Shown here piece after piece: positions 16,434-25,423 of a DNA stretch of 64,000 nt. The DNA is from Erysipelotrichaceae bacterium (GTDB taxonomy: Bacteria > Bacillota_I > Bacilli_A > Erysipelotrichales > Erysipelotrichaceae): contig JAFRIG010000073.1 of the NCBI GenBank assembly GCA_017432895.1, forward strand, positions 1 through 64,000, in the 5' to 3' direction. The translations under genes and the position numbers were made by a program. Numbering within the stretch: the stretch's first letter is position 1; each line of letters starts with the position of its first letter. Under the pieces are notes generated by a model. That model had not been told where the DNA came from. It ran no database searches and saw only the letters and a list, made by a program, of their open reading frames with translations.

Positions 16434-16442
16434 TGCTAACAT
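16434..16442 (+). promoter_or_regulatory. Extended -10 box abutting the YhhN-like gene (leaderless)
   Basis: TGCTAACAT is an extended -10 with a TTGTAT -35-like hexamer 18 bases upstream (16413-16418). It ends 4 bases before the ATG at 16447 and 7 before the second ATG at 16450. No Shine-Dalgarno sequence is present. Confidence 0.5.
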
Positions 16443-16449
16443 AAAGATG

Positions 16450-17100
16450 ATGAAGTATATAGCACTAATAATATTTATCGTTTCGACTTCGATCCATCTT
16501 TTCGCATCCGCCAGAAAAGATAAACCTTTACGCGATAAGACCAAGCCTTTCATCCTGTTGGCCTTACTGGCGTTCTATTGCCTTTGCGCCGATAAGATCG
16601 CCTGGAGCGTGGTGTTGGCCTTGATCTTCTCCTGGCTTGGCGATATCTTGCTGATACCTAAAGGAATCAAGTGGTTCACAGCCGGCGGCATCTCCTTCAT
16701 GGTCTCGCACTTCTTCTTCGTGCTGTCCTATCTGAAGTACATCGACTTTACAAAGATCAACAGCCTTTGGATCATCCTGCTGGGAGCTTTCTTCTTTATC
16801 CTGGTCTGTTTCATCTTCGCCAGGCTGAAACCCCATCTGCCCAAACCGCTGTTTTATCCGATGGCCTTGTATCTGCTTATCAACGGCACCATGAACTGCT
16901 TTGCGATCTTTCGCTATCTCAGCGATCCTTCCAAAGGTGCTCTGATCACGGTCATCGGCGCCATCCTTTTCTTTATCTCCGATACGTCGCTGTTCTTTGT
17001 CCGCTTCAAGAAAGACAGCCGCTTAAAGACGCATTTTCTCGTCATGCTGACATACTCGATAGGTGAACTGCTGATCGTCCTTGGACTGATCACAAAATAA
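16450..17100 (+). CDS. YhhN-family membrane protein (lysoplasmalogenase-like)
   Basis: The 216-residue protein has about eight membrane helices. The family marks are KPLRDKTKPF (about residue 25), SWLGDILL with its acidic residue, and GAILFFISDTSLF near the C-terminus. YhhN/TMEM86 proteins hydrolyse the vinyl ether bond of lysoplasmalogens. Plasmalogens occur in anaerobic Firmicutes, so that role is possible here but untested. Two adjacent ATGs (16447, 16450) are possible starts; the second is better placed for leaderless initiation. A lipid kinase gene follows 9 bases downstream, suggesting a lipid-related unit. Confidence 0.8.
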   Translation: MKYIALIIFIVSTSIHLFASARKDKPLRDKTKPFILLALLAFYCLCADKIAWSVVLALIFSWLGDILLIPKGIKWFTAGGISFMVSHFFFVLSYLKYIDFTKINSLWIILLGAFFFILVCFIFARLKPHLPKPLFYPMALYLLINGTMNCFAIFRYLSDPSKGALITVIGAILFFISDTSLFFVRFKKDSRLKTHFLVMLTYSIGELLIVLGLITK

Positions 17101-17109
17101 GGGGGAATT

Positions 17110-17922
17110 ATGAAATACTATCTTTACAATCCTTTGGCCAACAACGGCATAAAACCGGAACTGAGTGAAAACGTCGAACTGCTCGATGCCACCAAGACCG
17201 ACTACAAAGAATTCTTTGCTTCACTCAAGGAAGAAGATGAAGTCGTCCTCATCGGCGGCGACGGCACCATCAACCATCTGGTCAATAACTTCGACTGTTC
17301 AAAACTTCAAAACAAGGTCTACCTGCTATCCAACGGTACCGGCAACGACTTCCTGAAGGATATCAACGAAGAACCGGGCAAAGAGATCGAATTAAACAAG
17401 TACCTCGTGAACCTGCCCACCGTTAAAGTCAAAGACATCAAAAAGAAGTTCATCAACAACATGGGCTTTGGTATCGACGGCTATTGTTGCGAAGTGGCGG
17501 ATCAGATCAAAGAGAAAACACCCAACAAGAAGATCGATTATACCGGCATCGCGATCAAGGGTCTGCTGTTTCATTTCAAACCCTGCCACGCCACGGTGGA
17601 AGTCGACGACAGGACCTATGAATTCGACAACGTCTGGCTGGCACCGGCCATGAAAGGAAGATACTACGGTGGGGGCATGATGATAGCTCCTAAACAGGAT
17701 CGCATGTCCGATACCCTGTCCGTGGTCCTGTATATGTCCAGATCCAAACTCAAAGCATTAATGGCCTTCCCTTCGATCTTTGAAGGCAAACATGTCGAAA
17801 AGAAAGATATGGTCAAGATCATCGAAGGAAAAAAGATCCATGTAAAATTCTCCAGACCCTGTGCCGCCCAGATCGATGGCGATACGGTCCTCAATGTCAG
17901 CGAATACTGGGCTGAAGCTTAG
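17110..17922 (+). CDS. Diacylglycerol kinase-family lipid kinase
   Basis: The 270-residue cytoplasmic protein has the DAGK catalytic signature LIGGDGTINHLV (about residues 50-60) and the downstream LSNGTGNDFL nucleotide-binding motif, as in DgkB/YegS-type kinases. It would phosphorylate diacylglycerol or a related lipid at the membrane. GGGGG precedes the ATG. It follows the YhhN-like gene directly, which supports a joint role in lipid turnover. Confidence 0.85.
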   Translation: MKYYLYNPLANNGIKPELSENVELLDATKTDYKEFFASLKEEDEVVLIGGDGTINHLVNNFDCSKLQNKVYLLSNGTGNDFLKDINEEPGKEIELNKYLVNLPTVKVKDIKKKFINNMGFGIDGYCCEVADQIKEKTPNKKIDYTGIAIKGLLFHFKPCHATVEVDDRTYEFDNVWLAPAMKGRYYGGGMMIAPKQDRMSDTLSVVLYMSRSKLKALMAFPSIFEGKHVEKKDMVKIIEGKKIHVKFSRPCAAQIDGDTVLNVSEYWAEA

Positions 17923-18005
17923 TGTTGCAGATTTGTTGCAAAACAGCTGGTAAGATGATTACGCTTCTCATATAGAACGATCAATAGAGAAAGGAACTCT
18001 TACCG

Positions 18006-18437
18006 ATGGACAAGGCGGGCCGACAGAAGACATTAAAAGTACTTAGTGTTTTTGAAACGGTAATGGGCTTTCTTTCTTTGTGTTTCGGACTCTTTATGAG
18101 CCATGGCGGTACAAACATGCTGGATAAGCCGATCCGTTCCCTGAATGCGACGGCCGATAGCTCCTCAGTGCTCATCGCCATCGGCTTCACTCTGCTGTTT
18201 GAAGGGATCTTCGCCCTTACAGGTTCATCCTTCATCAGAAGCGCAGGCAAAAACGCAAAACACTACAAGCCGGCCCTGTATTTTGCCCTGATCACGTTCA
18301 TCTTCAACTGCATCAACCTGGTCTTTGCTCTGCTGGCCCATGTGAAGAGTGCCGACATTGTCATGACTGTAATATTCATGGCCTTAAATGCCATCATCGT
18401 CATGATGATCGACAATTTAAGAAAACAGGCTCTGTAA
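18006..18437 (+). CDS. Small four-helix membrane protein, function unknown
   Basis: The 143-residue protein has four hydrophobic segments (about 12-30, 53-75, 88-110, 116-135) and a basic N-terminus. No family is recognised. It starts behind AAAGGA and is followed by a terminator, so it is probably transcribed alone or with the lipid kinase gene. An inverted repeat TTGCA...TGCAA (about 17926-17941) in the gap upstream may be an operator. Confidence 0.6.
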   Translation: MDKAGRQKTLKVLSVFETVMGFLSLCFGLFMSHGGTNMLDKPIRSLNATADSSSVLIAIGFTLLFEGIFALTGSSFIRSAGKNAKHYKPALYFALITFIFNCINLVFALLAHVKSADIVMTVIFMALNAIIVMMIDNLRKQAL

Positions 18438-18460
18438 CATTTGAAAAAATGTTATATAGA

Positions 18461-18510
18461 AAAAGATATGATCACCTTACTGCCTAACAACGATCATGTC
18501 TTTTTTATTT
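18461..18510 (+). terminator. Intrinsic terminator
   Basis: AAAAGATATGATC pairs with GATCATGTCTTTT with one mismatch and is followed by a long T-rich tract. It closes the transcript of the small membrane protein. Confidence 0.7.
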
Positions 18511-18576
18511 TTCCAAGCCGGCTATAATAAAGTTAGAAATACCATAGATCAATGAATGATTAAGGAGGACACCGGA

Positions 18577-19839
18577 ATGAAAAAGCATTTTTCTTTGTTA
18601 TTGATTCTGCTTGCCATACTGCTGTGTTTCGCCGGCTGTACAAAGAAAGAAGAAGAACCTTCGACCTCTTACGATCTCGCCGGCAAGACCTATTACAATA
18701 CCGTCGATGAATATGGCCACGATGACCATGCCAAGGTGTGGTTCGGCAAGGATGGTTCCTTCGTTTTGAGCGATTCGGATTCCGAGGGCTATTACGACAT
18801 CAGTGGCAAATGGACACTGAATGAAAACGTCTGTACTCTCGATGTGGAAAGCACCGCCAAAGGCGGCTTCACCAGGATCCTGTTTGAAGTCGAAGATGAT
18901 GATACCCTGATCCTCAAGACCTCCCTGATGGGTTCAAAATCCGATCAGACTTTTTCCACCACTGAGACCAAAGGTTCCACTGTCACCCCGGAACCGCAAC
19001 CCGAACCGGAAAAGGAACCTGAAGTCAAGAATGTTCCGTGTACCGGTCTGAAGTCGCTGTACCACAACTACTGGGCGATCGAAGGAACCAAGCCCTGGAA
19101 TTTGGAGATCACGGCTTCTCCATCCGATACGACCGATAAGATCACTTATAAGTCAAATGATGAAAGCGTCGTTACCGTCGATGAAGAAGGCAATGTCTCC
19201 GCTTTGAAACCGGGCAAGACTACGATCGACATCAGCTGCGGTGAACAGAAACTCTCCGTCGGTTTTGAAACCAGAGCCAAGAGCGTTAAAGCTAGCGAAG
19301 TCAAACTGGGTTCCAATAAAATGATCATGCCGCTAGGCGGAAGAGAGACGATCGAAGCGAGCGTTCTGCCTGAAAACACCACCGACAAAACACTGAGTTT
19401 CAAGTCCAGCGACACTTCGGTTGCCAAAGTTGATAGCGAAGGTACCATCTATCCCCAGCGTCCCGGTACCTGCAAAGTCGAAGTTACGGCAGCCAGCGGC
19501 GTCAGCGCAACCGTCGATGTCTGCATCGAAGGCGCTTATCTGGAGACCGATATGAAAGACGGCCAGTCCTTAAAAGGCGGCAGCGGCGACATCATCTACT
19601 TTGAAGTCTACAAGCTGAAATGTAAGGATTGGAAAGTTACGACCGAAGACTTGCGCATGGCAGCCGACATCCACGTCAGCGATACTTCCCTGCTGTCGTT
19701 TGACAACAAGGGACGTCTCATCGCCGATGGAGCTGCCGTCAGTTCCACCAAAGATGTAACCGTCTATTTCTCTTACGAAGACGAAGACCTCTTCCCGGAA
19801 GTCTCCACCAAAAAATATACGGTTCACATCACACCTTGA
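18577..19839 (+). CDS. Lipoprotein with two Big2 (Ig-like) domains
   Basis: The 420-residue surface lipoprotein has a signal peptide with lipobox CFAGC (cysteine about residue 21), an N-terminal lipocalin-like small domain of about 100 residues (SYDLAGKTYYNTVDEYGHDD), a Pro/Glu linker (PEPQPEPEKEPE), and two Big2 bacterial Ig-like domains (about 165-235 and 243-315). The Big2 domains carry SDTSVAKVDSEGTI-type motifs. A further C-terminal domain is not recognised. Such proteins usually act in adhesion or surface display. The start at 18577 is set by AAGGAGG; the upstream in-frame ATG at 18556 lacks one. Confidence 0.8.
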   Translation: MKKHFSLLLILLAILLCFAGCTKKEEEPSTSYDLAGKTYYNTVDEYGHDDHAKVWFGKDGSFVLSDSDSEGYYDISGKWTLNENVCTLDVESTAKGGFTRILFEVEDDDTLILKTSLMGSKSDQTFSTTETKGSTVTPEPQPEPEKEPEVKNVPCTGLKSLYHNYWAIEGTKPWNLEITASPSDTTDKITYKSNDESVVTVDEEGNVSALKPGKTTIDISCGEQKLSVGFETRAKSVKASEVKLGSNKMIMPLGGRETIEASVLPENTTDKTLSFKSSDTSVAKVDSEGTIYPQRPGTCKVEVTAASGVSATVDVCIEGAYLETDMKDGQSLKGGSGDIIYFEVYKLKCKDWKVTTEDLRMAADIHVSDTSLLSFDNKGRLIADGAAVSSTKDVTVYFSYEDEDLFPEVSTKKYTVHITP

Positions 19840-19863
19840 TCTGAAGCGATCACCTGATCACCA

Positions 19864-19902
19864 GAAGGGGCCGTTCAACATTTTGAACTGCCCCCTTTTT
19901 TT
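19864..19902 (+). terminator. Strong intrinsic terminator
   Basis: AGGGGC-GTTCAA pairs with TTGAAC-GCCCC across a 4-base loop with one mismatch and runs into seven T. Confidence 0.85.
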
Positions 19903-19930
19903 AACCTATAATAGAAACAGAGGTGAACAT

Positions 19931-20785
19931 ATGAGCCAGATAGATTGGAATGAAGTATTAAAAGAACTTAAGATAAATGCGACTTCACTGGTCGTCGGGA
20001 TAATCGGGATCCTGGTCGTCCTGCTTATGGCCAAGATAGCTCTCGCTTTACTGACCCGCTTCACGACCCGCCTGATCAAAAGAGGCGAAGCGATGGAAGA
20101 CAAGGAAAGAGGCAAGGAACTGATCACATCCATGACTCTGGTCAGAAGTGCCGGACGCTATCTCATCTACTTCCTCGCCACCTGCATCATCATCAACCAG
20201 CTGGGCTATGGTTCGGCATTATCCAACGTGGTCACGGCCGCCAGTGTCGGAGCTTTAGTCATCTCGTTAGGTGCTCAAAGCATCATCAAAGACATCATCG
20301 CCGGAGCCTTCATCATCTTCGAAAGACAATACGGCGTCGGCGATTTCGTCAAGATCAACGACTTTGAAGGGACCGTCACTTCTTTGGCGATGCGCTGTAC
20401 CTATCTGAAGACCTGGAAAGGCGAAAAGATCATCATCCCCAACGGTCAGATCTCGACGGTCGTGAATTATTCCGGTGACTTCAATATGGCCATCGTCGAA
20501 GTACCGGCTCCTTATGAAGAAGACAGCGATCGGATCATGAATATCTTAAAAGAGATCGCCAACTCCTATTACGATTCTCATCAGGACATCTGTTATGAAA
20601 AACCCAATGTCCTGGGCATCAACTCCTTTGATGACAGTGCCGTCCGCTATGGTATCTATCAGAAAGCCGTCAAGCGCAATCACTATCAGATCCAAAGGGA
20701 ACTCAAAGTTCTGGTCAAGAAAAGATTCGACGCGGAAGGGATCTCCATTCCCTATTCCCAGGTCGTCGTTCATCAAGAAGATTAA
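19931..20785 (+). CDS. mscS: Small-conductance mechanosensitive channel (MscS family)
   Basis: The 284-residue protein has about three N-terminal membrane helices, then the pore-lining and beta-domain signature GALVISLGAQSIIKDIIAGAF and GDFVKINDFEGTVTSLAMRCT, as in MscS/YnaI proteins. It releases osmolytes on hypo-osmotic shock. The start at 19931 (MSQIDW) has AGAGGTG upstream and follows a TATAAT box about 10 bases before that; the longer frame from 19883 lies inside the preceding terminator. Confidence 0.9.
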   Translation: MSQIDWNEVLKELKINATSLVVGIIGILVVLLMAKIALALLTRFTTRLIKRGEAMEDKERGKELITSMTLVRSAGRYLIYFLATCIIINQLGYGSALSNVVTAASVGALVISLGAQSIIKDIIAGAFIIFERQYGVGDFVKINDFEGTVTSLAMRCTYLKTWKGEKIIIPNGQISTVVNYSGDFNMAIVEVPAPYEEDSDRIMNILKEIANSYYDSHQDICYEKPNVLGINSFDDSAVRYGIYQKAVKRNHYQIQRELKVLVKKRFDAEGISIPYSQVVVHQED

Positions 20786-20792
20786 GCTAAGA

Positions 20793-20815
20793 AAAACTGC
20801 CGCAAGGCAGTTTTC
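20793..20815. terminator. Bidirectional terminator between mscS and the ROK gene
   Basis: AAAACTGCC-GCAA-GGCAGTTTT is a compact hairpin with A/T tracts on both sides, ending both convergent genes. Confidence 0.85.
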
Positions 20816-20819
20816 TTCA

Positions 20820-21713
20820 TCACTGTTTCAGATAATTCATGAAGGCCCCGATCATATTGGCATCGTTGCCATGTTCACAAGCCACGATCTCCAAATACGA
20901 AGTCGGCAGATACTTGGTCAAGGGACTCTCTTTATTGATCTGCGCATATTTCTCTTTGATCTTTTCGATCAGGATCGGCTGTCTCGAAATACCTCCGCCG
21001 ATGGCGATCTTTTCTAAATCCAGCAGCCAGTACAGGTTGTAACACTGTTTGGCAACATTTTCCGCAAACTTATCCAGTACTTTTTGGGCAACTTCATCAT
21101 TCTCCAGTCGGGCAAAGAACTCTCTGCCATCGATCATCTCTTTACTTCCGCTTTCGATCATATACATAATAAGCAGACCCTGGGTCGAGCATTGCGTGCC
21201 CATATAGTGCATGGGTTCGTTGAACAGTTCCGAATCGGTATTGATGAAACTGAATTCGCCGGCCGTGAAGTGTCGGCCTCTGACCGGCTGACCGTTGATG
21301 ATCAGGCCGCCACCGACAGCCGTTCCCATGACGAAGACCGCCGCATTCTGACAACCCTTCAAGACACCGCTGTAGAATTCCGCCGCTGCAGCCGCTTTGC
21401 CGTCGTTTTCCAGCACGACTTTGCATCCGCATCTTTCTTCCAGCATCTTTCCCACCGGCTGGCCGATGTTGTATAAGAGGGCTCCGCCGCCTCTGACGAC
21501 ACCGTTTTCCACATCGATGAAACCCGGCAGCGACATCGCGATACCTTCCGCTTCATCCTTGTGCGCCAGATACTTTTCGGAAATGACAGCCGCAAATTCT
21601 TCAAAGCTGTCTTTCGGCGTCGGCACGTAACCTTTGTCGTAAATGTTGAACTGTTCATCCATCAGCGCATACTTGATCTCCGTACCGCCGACATCATAGA
21701 CCATCAATTTCAT
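20820..21713 (-). CDS. ROK-family sugar kinase
   Basis: The 297-residue protein has the ATP/phosphate motif DVGGTEIKYALMD at the N-terminus, LENDGKAAAAAEF in the sugar-binding site, VMGTAVGGGLIINGQ, and AIGGGISRQP near the C-terminus. The cysteine-rich zinc motif of many ROK glucokinases is not seen; only one Cys is in that region (GTQCSTQG). It would phosphorylate a hexose or amino sugar in the cytosol. It has GGAGAA upstream and seems to be transcribed separately from the esterase genes. Confidence 0.85.
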   Translation of the reverse strand: MKLMVYDVGGTEIKYALMDEQFNIYDKGYVPTPKDSFEEFAAVISEKYLAHKDEAEGIAMSLPGFIDVENGVVRGGGALLYNIGQPVGKMLEERCGCKVVLENDGKAAAAAEFYSGVLKGCQNAAVFVMGTAVGGGLIINGQPVRGRHFTAGEFSFINTDSELFNEPMHYMGTQCSTQGLLIMYMIESGSKEMIDGREFFARLENDEVAQKVLDKFAENVAKQCYNLYWLLDLEKIAIGGGISRQPILIEKIKEKYAQINKESPLTKYLPTSYLEIVACEHGNDANMIGAFMNYLKQ

Positions 21714-21763
21714 ATCTTTTTTTCTCCTGCCTTAATCATAACAGATTGCCAGACAGATCATTC

Positions 21764-22909
21764 TCATTTAAACAGCAGCTGCGCAAAATCTCTTAAACAC
21801 TCCCGCCAGACGTTCCACTCGTGAGTACCTTTATAGATCTTCACGACATGACCGGGATATTCTTCCGGCGAAAGATGGTGTTTGGCCATGAGTTCTTCAT
21901 CTTCCGCAAAACACGGCAGGACTATCTTGTCTTCATCGCCACAACCTCTGAAAATGACTTTGAAATCCTTTTTGAATTTCTCGGGATCTTCAAGCGCTTT
22001 TAAATGCGTCTCTTCACCTCTTCTTAAGACCGGCGGATTCTGGATGAAGCCGCTGAAGGCTCCATCATAGGCAAAGACTTCCGGATGAGACAGGACCGTA
22101 AAGGAAGCCTGATAGGAACCCATGGAAAGACCGGCCATTGCCCTGTAGGATGGATCTTTCTTTACGCGATAACGTTTCTCGACATATGGAATACAATCCC
22201 TGATAAGGACTTCACCCAAAAGATTGGTATTGAGATATCTGCCTTCTTCACCTTGAATCTGGACCATGCCGTTGTTCATGACAATGATCATCGGTTCAGC
22301 TTTACCTTCTGCGATCAGGTTGTCCAGGATAAAATTGGCCTTGCCCTGATAGATCCAGCACTTTTCATTCTCGCCATGGCCGTTCTGCAAATAGAGAGTC
22401 GGGTATTCCTTTTCAGGATTTTCATAATACTCGGCCGGCAGATAGATCTCCATGCAACGCATACAGTTAGTGACTGTCGAATAATAGTATTCCTCACTGA
22501 TGCTGCCGTGGGGCACGTCTTTCAAAAGATAGAAGTCATCTTCACCTGCCAGTTCCAGGAAGTTGATCGGCGCTGAAGAACCATAGCCGATCAAAGCCAT
22601 CGGATTGATGATCGCATTCCCGTCGACATAGAAGTCGATGTTGATGAAACCTCTCTTATTCAGTTTTACTTCCTTTACCCAGTTGCCATCATCCTGTCTT
22701 TCCAGATCATAGGTCTCGCCTAAAACTTTTAGCTGTACGCTTTGTGCCGTTGGGGCATACATCGCAAAACGCACCAGGCCATCGCCCAGATCCAAAGCTC
22801 CATGCGGGATCTCATCCTTTGAACCGATTCTTGTCCCGTATCTCCCGCTTAAAGGCAGCTGTACCTCGCCCATCAAAGCGGTATTGTCCAACGCATAATT
22901 TCTTTTCAT
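21764..22909 (-). CDS. Esterase, D-family alpha/beta hydrolase with N-terminal early-set domain
   Basis: The 381-residue protein has an N-terminal Ig-like/CBM48-type segment (about 35-115, LVRFAMYAPTAQSVQLKVLG) followed by an esterase domain of the Fes/esterase D type. The nucleophile is in GLSMGSYQASF, and the catalytic His is likely in KGTHEWNVW near the end. No signal peptide is seen. It may hydrolyse acyl esters on sugars or xenobiotics. Its ATG overlaps the stop of the upstream MBL gene (ATGA), so the two form an operon. Confidence 0.8.
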   Translation of the reverse strand: MKRNYALDNTALMGEVQLPLSGRYGTRIGSKDEIPHGALDLGDGLVRFAMYAPTAQSVQLKVLGETYDLERQDDGNWVKEVKLNKRGFINIDFYVDGNAIINPMALIGYGSSAPINFLELAGEDDFYLLKDVPHGSISEEYYYSTVTNCMRCMEIYLPAEYYENPEKEYPTLYLQNGHGENEKCWIYQGKANFILDNLIAEGKAEPMIIVMNNGMVQIQGEEGRYLNTNLLGEVLIRDCIPYVEKRYRVKKDPSYRAMAGLSMGSYQASFTVLSHPEVFAYDGAFSGFIQNPPVLRRGEETHLKALEDPEKFKKDFKVIFRGCGDEDKIVLPCFAEDEELMAKHHLSPEEYPGHVVKIYKGTHEWNVWRECLRDFAQLLFK

Positions 22910-23703
22910 CTTATCTCCTCCATCATCTGCAATTCTGCCGTTTCATAGATCCCTATCGTTTCTTTCGCTTCACCAAAAGGCGTCTGTCTGATATTTGTTT
23001 CAACTAAAGCCGTACCTTCATTCATCCTGTGACAAAGCTGCTTCATGTCTTTAAACATCTTCAAAGTTAAAGGATTGTAGTCACTGACTCTTGAATGGTA
23101 CTGTTGCCCATCATGGCCGCCATAGAAGGTCCAGCTTTCATCGACGCCTAAAGATTCAAGTTCTTTGATCGCTTCTTCCAGACCTTTTTCATATTCATCC
23201 AAAGGCAATGATCCCAAACCTTTAGTCATCAGAACACCGCAGCCCGAACCGATCGCATCACCGCAATAGACGCTCTTATTCTTTAGATCACATAGAATGA
23301 TCGAACCTTTCGTATGTCCTGGTACCTTTATACTGATGATTCTGTGATCACCCAGGTCGTATTCCTTCTTCATCTCTTTAAGTTCTTCACAAGGCTTACA
23401 TACAAAATAATCTCTTTTAAACGGACCGAAGCCGTGACTGCGATAGAGTTCCAGATCCTCATGATCGAGATAGACTTCTTCAAATTCGCCGCACTTGCCG
23501 ATATGATCGAAGTGGCCGTGCGTCAAAACGCAGACTATCTCTTTCTCACACAGCTCACGACAATATTCTTTAAGGCTTTCTTCTTCCATCCCGGCATCTA
23601 TCAGAAGGCCCTTATCTCTTCCGTTTATCAGATACATCGACTCCATGCCGGCTCCCTGGATCAGGTAGCTGTCATCGTTTATCTTTTTACAGGTATAGCT
23701 CAT
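22906..23703 (-). CDS. Metallo-beta-lactamase-fold hydrolase
   Basis: The 265-residue protein has the HxHxDH motif as LTHGHFDHIG, then VPGHTKGSIILCD and YCGDAIGSG with further metal ligands. It resembles the glyoxalase II/YcbL-like or lactonase branch; the exact substrate is not clear. It is cytosolic, lacks a signal peptide, starts behind GGGAGAG and is coupled by a 4-base overlap to the esterase gene. The pair may clear one xenobiotic or conjugate. Confidence 0.85.
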   Translation of the reverse strand: MSYTCKKINDDSYLIQGAGMESMYLINGRDKGLLIDAGMEEESLKEYCRELCEKEIVCVLTHGHFDHIGKCGEFEEVYLDHEDLELYRSHGFGPFKRDYFVCKPCEELKEMKKEYDLGDHRIISIKVPGHTKGSIILCDLKNKSVYCGDAIGSGCGVLMTKGLGSLPLDEYEKGLEEAIKELESLGVDESWTFYGGHDGQQYHSRVSDYNPLTLKMFKDMKQLCHRMNEGTALVETNIRQTPFGEAKETIGIYETAELQMMEEIR

Positions 23704-23848
23704 AGGTCTCTCCCTTCAATTCCAGTATATTTTTAATGATTTTCTTAAGCTTTCGTTTTTGAAACATCTTCTTACGATTATCTAAACAGGACTAGCCGTG
23801 ATAGAATCAAATCAGATAGTAAACAAAAATATCATACGGAGGTCACTT

Positions 23849-24484
23849 ATGTTCGTATTTTGGGGTGACGGATCGCAGGAAGCCAAGGACCTGGTCGATG
23901 CGGTGATCGTCAGAAGCACGGAAAATTTCAACTGGACTTTTATCTTCATCCTGTCAGTCGTCTTCTATGTCTACTGGAGCGAGTATCAGAAAAAGAACTA
24001 CAAGTTTATCGTCGCCGGTTTTGCGTTATATGGTGTCCACTGGCTCTATGAGATCGGCAACGCCATCATCGCTCATTTCTTTGGCTATCCTCTGTGGACC
24101 GTCAGCAATGCCTCGACGACTTTCATCCTGTTAATCGGGGTGTGTTGGGAACTGTCGATGATGTTCTCGCTGGCCGGTATCATCTCCTTCAAGATGCTGC
24201 CTGATAAGAGGACTTTCAAAAACAAACTCCTGGGTGCTCTAAGCATGGCCCTGCTGTTTGCGCTGGTCGAATCCTTCTTAGCCGGTACCAGCAATCATTC
24301 CTTCATCTGGGTCTATAAGTGGTGGGGTGTTTTACCGGTCTTCATCACGACCTATATTCCCTTCTTCCTCGCCAGCAATTTCGTGCCCGACTGGAAACCT
24401 GTAAATCAGAAAAGATTCCTGATCGGTGTCTGGTCAGCTGTCGCGATCCTGCTTGTCACGCTGATACCCTTGGGAATCATCTGA
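23849..24484 (+). CDS. Polytopic membrane protein of unknown function
   Basis: The 211-residue protein has about six hydrophobic helices and aromatic-rich loops. No family is recognised. The start at 23849 is supported by GGAGG 6 bases upstream; an in-frame upstream ATG at 23798 is inside the promoter region. Its last base is shared with the start codon of the rhodanese lipoprotein (TGATG), so the two are coupled. Neighbour context suggests a membrane-associated sulfur or redox task but gives no proof. Confidence 0.65.
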   Translation: MFVFWGDGSQEAKDLVDAVIVRSTENFNWTFIFILSVVFYVYWSEYQKKNYKFIVAGFALYGVHWLYEIGNAIIAHFFGYPLWTVSNASTTFILLIGVCWELSMMFSLAGIISFKMLPDKRTFKNKLLGALSMALLFALVESFLAGTSNHSFIWVYKWWGVLPVFITTYIPFFLASNFVPDWKPVNQKRFLIGVWSAVAILLVTLIPLGII

Positions 24485-25275
24485 TGAGATCCAAGAATAA
24501 AAAACCTTATCTGTTCCTGCTTATCATCCTGTTTGTCCTAAGCGGTTGCAGTCAAAAGGAAGAGGAACTATCTTCCTATACCAGCATCTCGCAAGAGGAA
24601 GCAATGAAGATGATGGCGGAAGATGACGGACACATCATCCTGGATGTCAGAAGAAATGATGAATATAAGGAGGGTCACATTCCTTATGCTTACAACCTGC
24701 CTGTCGAAGAGATAAACAAAGACACAGCCGAAGAACTTTTAAGTAAGGAACGGATCATCCTGGTCTACTGCCGCAGCGGCGTTCGAAGCAAGCAGGCGGC
24801 GGAAAAGCTCTTTGAACTGGGCTATCAAAACGTCTATGAATTCGGCGGCATCCTGGACTGGAAAGGAGAGATCGTAAAGGAAATGGAATATGAAATAAAG
24901 AATGAGGTCTGTCTGCTTATCGAGATCAACGGCCGCCAGATGAGTGCCTACTTTGCAAACAACTCTTCCGCTCAGGCCCTGATCAAAAAGCTGGAGGAAG
25001 AAAAATCGATCACCATTAAAATGCACGATTACGGCGGTTTTGAAAAGGTCGGAGAATTGCCCTGGCAATTGGAAACCAACGACGAAAACATCACCACCGT
25101 CCCCGGCGATGTCATCCTTTATGAAGGCGATCAGATCACCATCTACTACGACGAAAACACCTGGAACTTCACCAGGATCGCGCAGATCAAAGGCTATACC
25201 GCAAATGAACTCAAAGAATTCCTGGGCGAAGGAGAAGTCGAAGTGACCTTCATGCTGGACTGGATGGATTATTGA
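24484..25275 (+). CDS. Lipoprotein with rhodanese domain
   Basis: The 263-residue protein has a signal peptide with lipobox LSGCS (cysteine about residue 21) and a rhodanese domain (about 40-135) with active-site Cys96 in VYCRSGVRS. A C-terminal domain of about 120 residues contains an EINGRQMSAYFANNSSA cyclophilin-like (DUF4430/cyclophilin_like) segment. The domain order suggests persulfide or thiol handling on the outer face of the membrane. The start uses the overlapping TGATGA with the upstream gene; the longer in-frame extension overlaps that gene and lacks a signal peptide. Confidence 0.8.
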   Translation: MRSKNKKPYLFLLIILFVLSGCSQKEEELSSYTSISQEEAMKMMAEDDGHIILDVRRNDEYKEGHIPYAYNLPVEEINKDTAEELLSKERIILVYCRSGVRSKQAAEKLFELGYQNVYEFGGILDWKGEIVKEMEYEIKNEVCLLIEINGRQMSAYFANNSSAQALIKKLEEEKSITIKMHDYGGFEKVGELPWQLETNDENITTVPGDVILYEGDQITIYYDENTWNFTRIAQIKGYTANELKEFLGEGEVEVTFMLDWMDY

Positions 25276-25298
25276 ATTTCCTATAACACTATAGCGAT

Positions 25299-25341
25299 AA
25301 AGAGACCGCTACGGATCAAGGATCAGTAAAGGTCTCTTTTC
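25299..25341 (+). terminator. Intrinsic terminator
   Basis: AAAGAGACC pairs with GGTCTCTTTT across a 23-base loop; a T-rich tract follows the rhodanese gene. Confidence 0.6.
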
Positions 25342-25423
25342 TTATTACCTGATATTTGTGGATTAAGCTGCTGTTTTAACTTTACTATAACTTTTTTATT
25401 TACCGGTGAAGTTAAAAAAGGAA

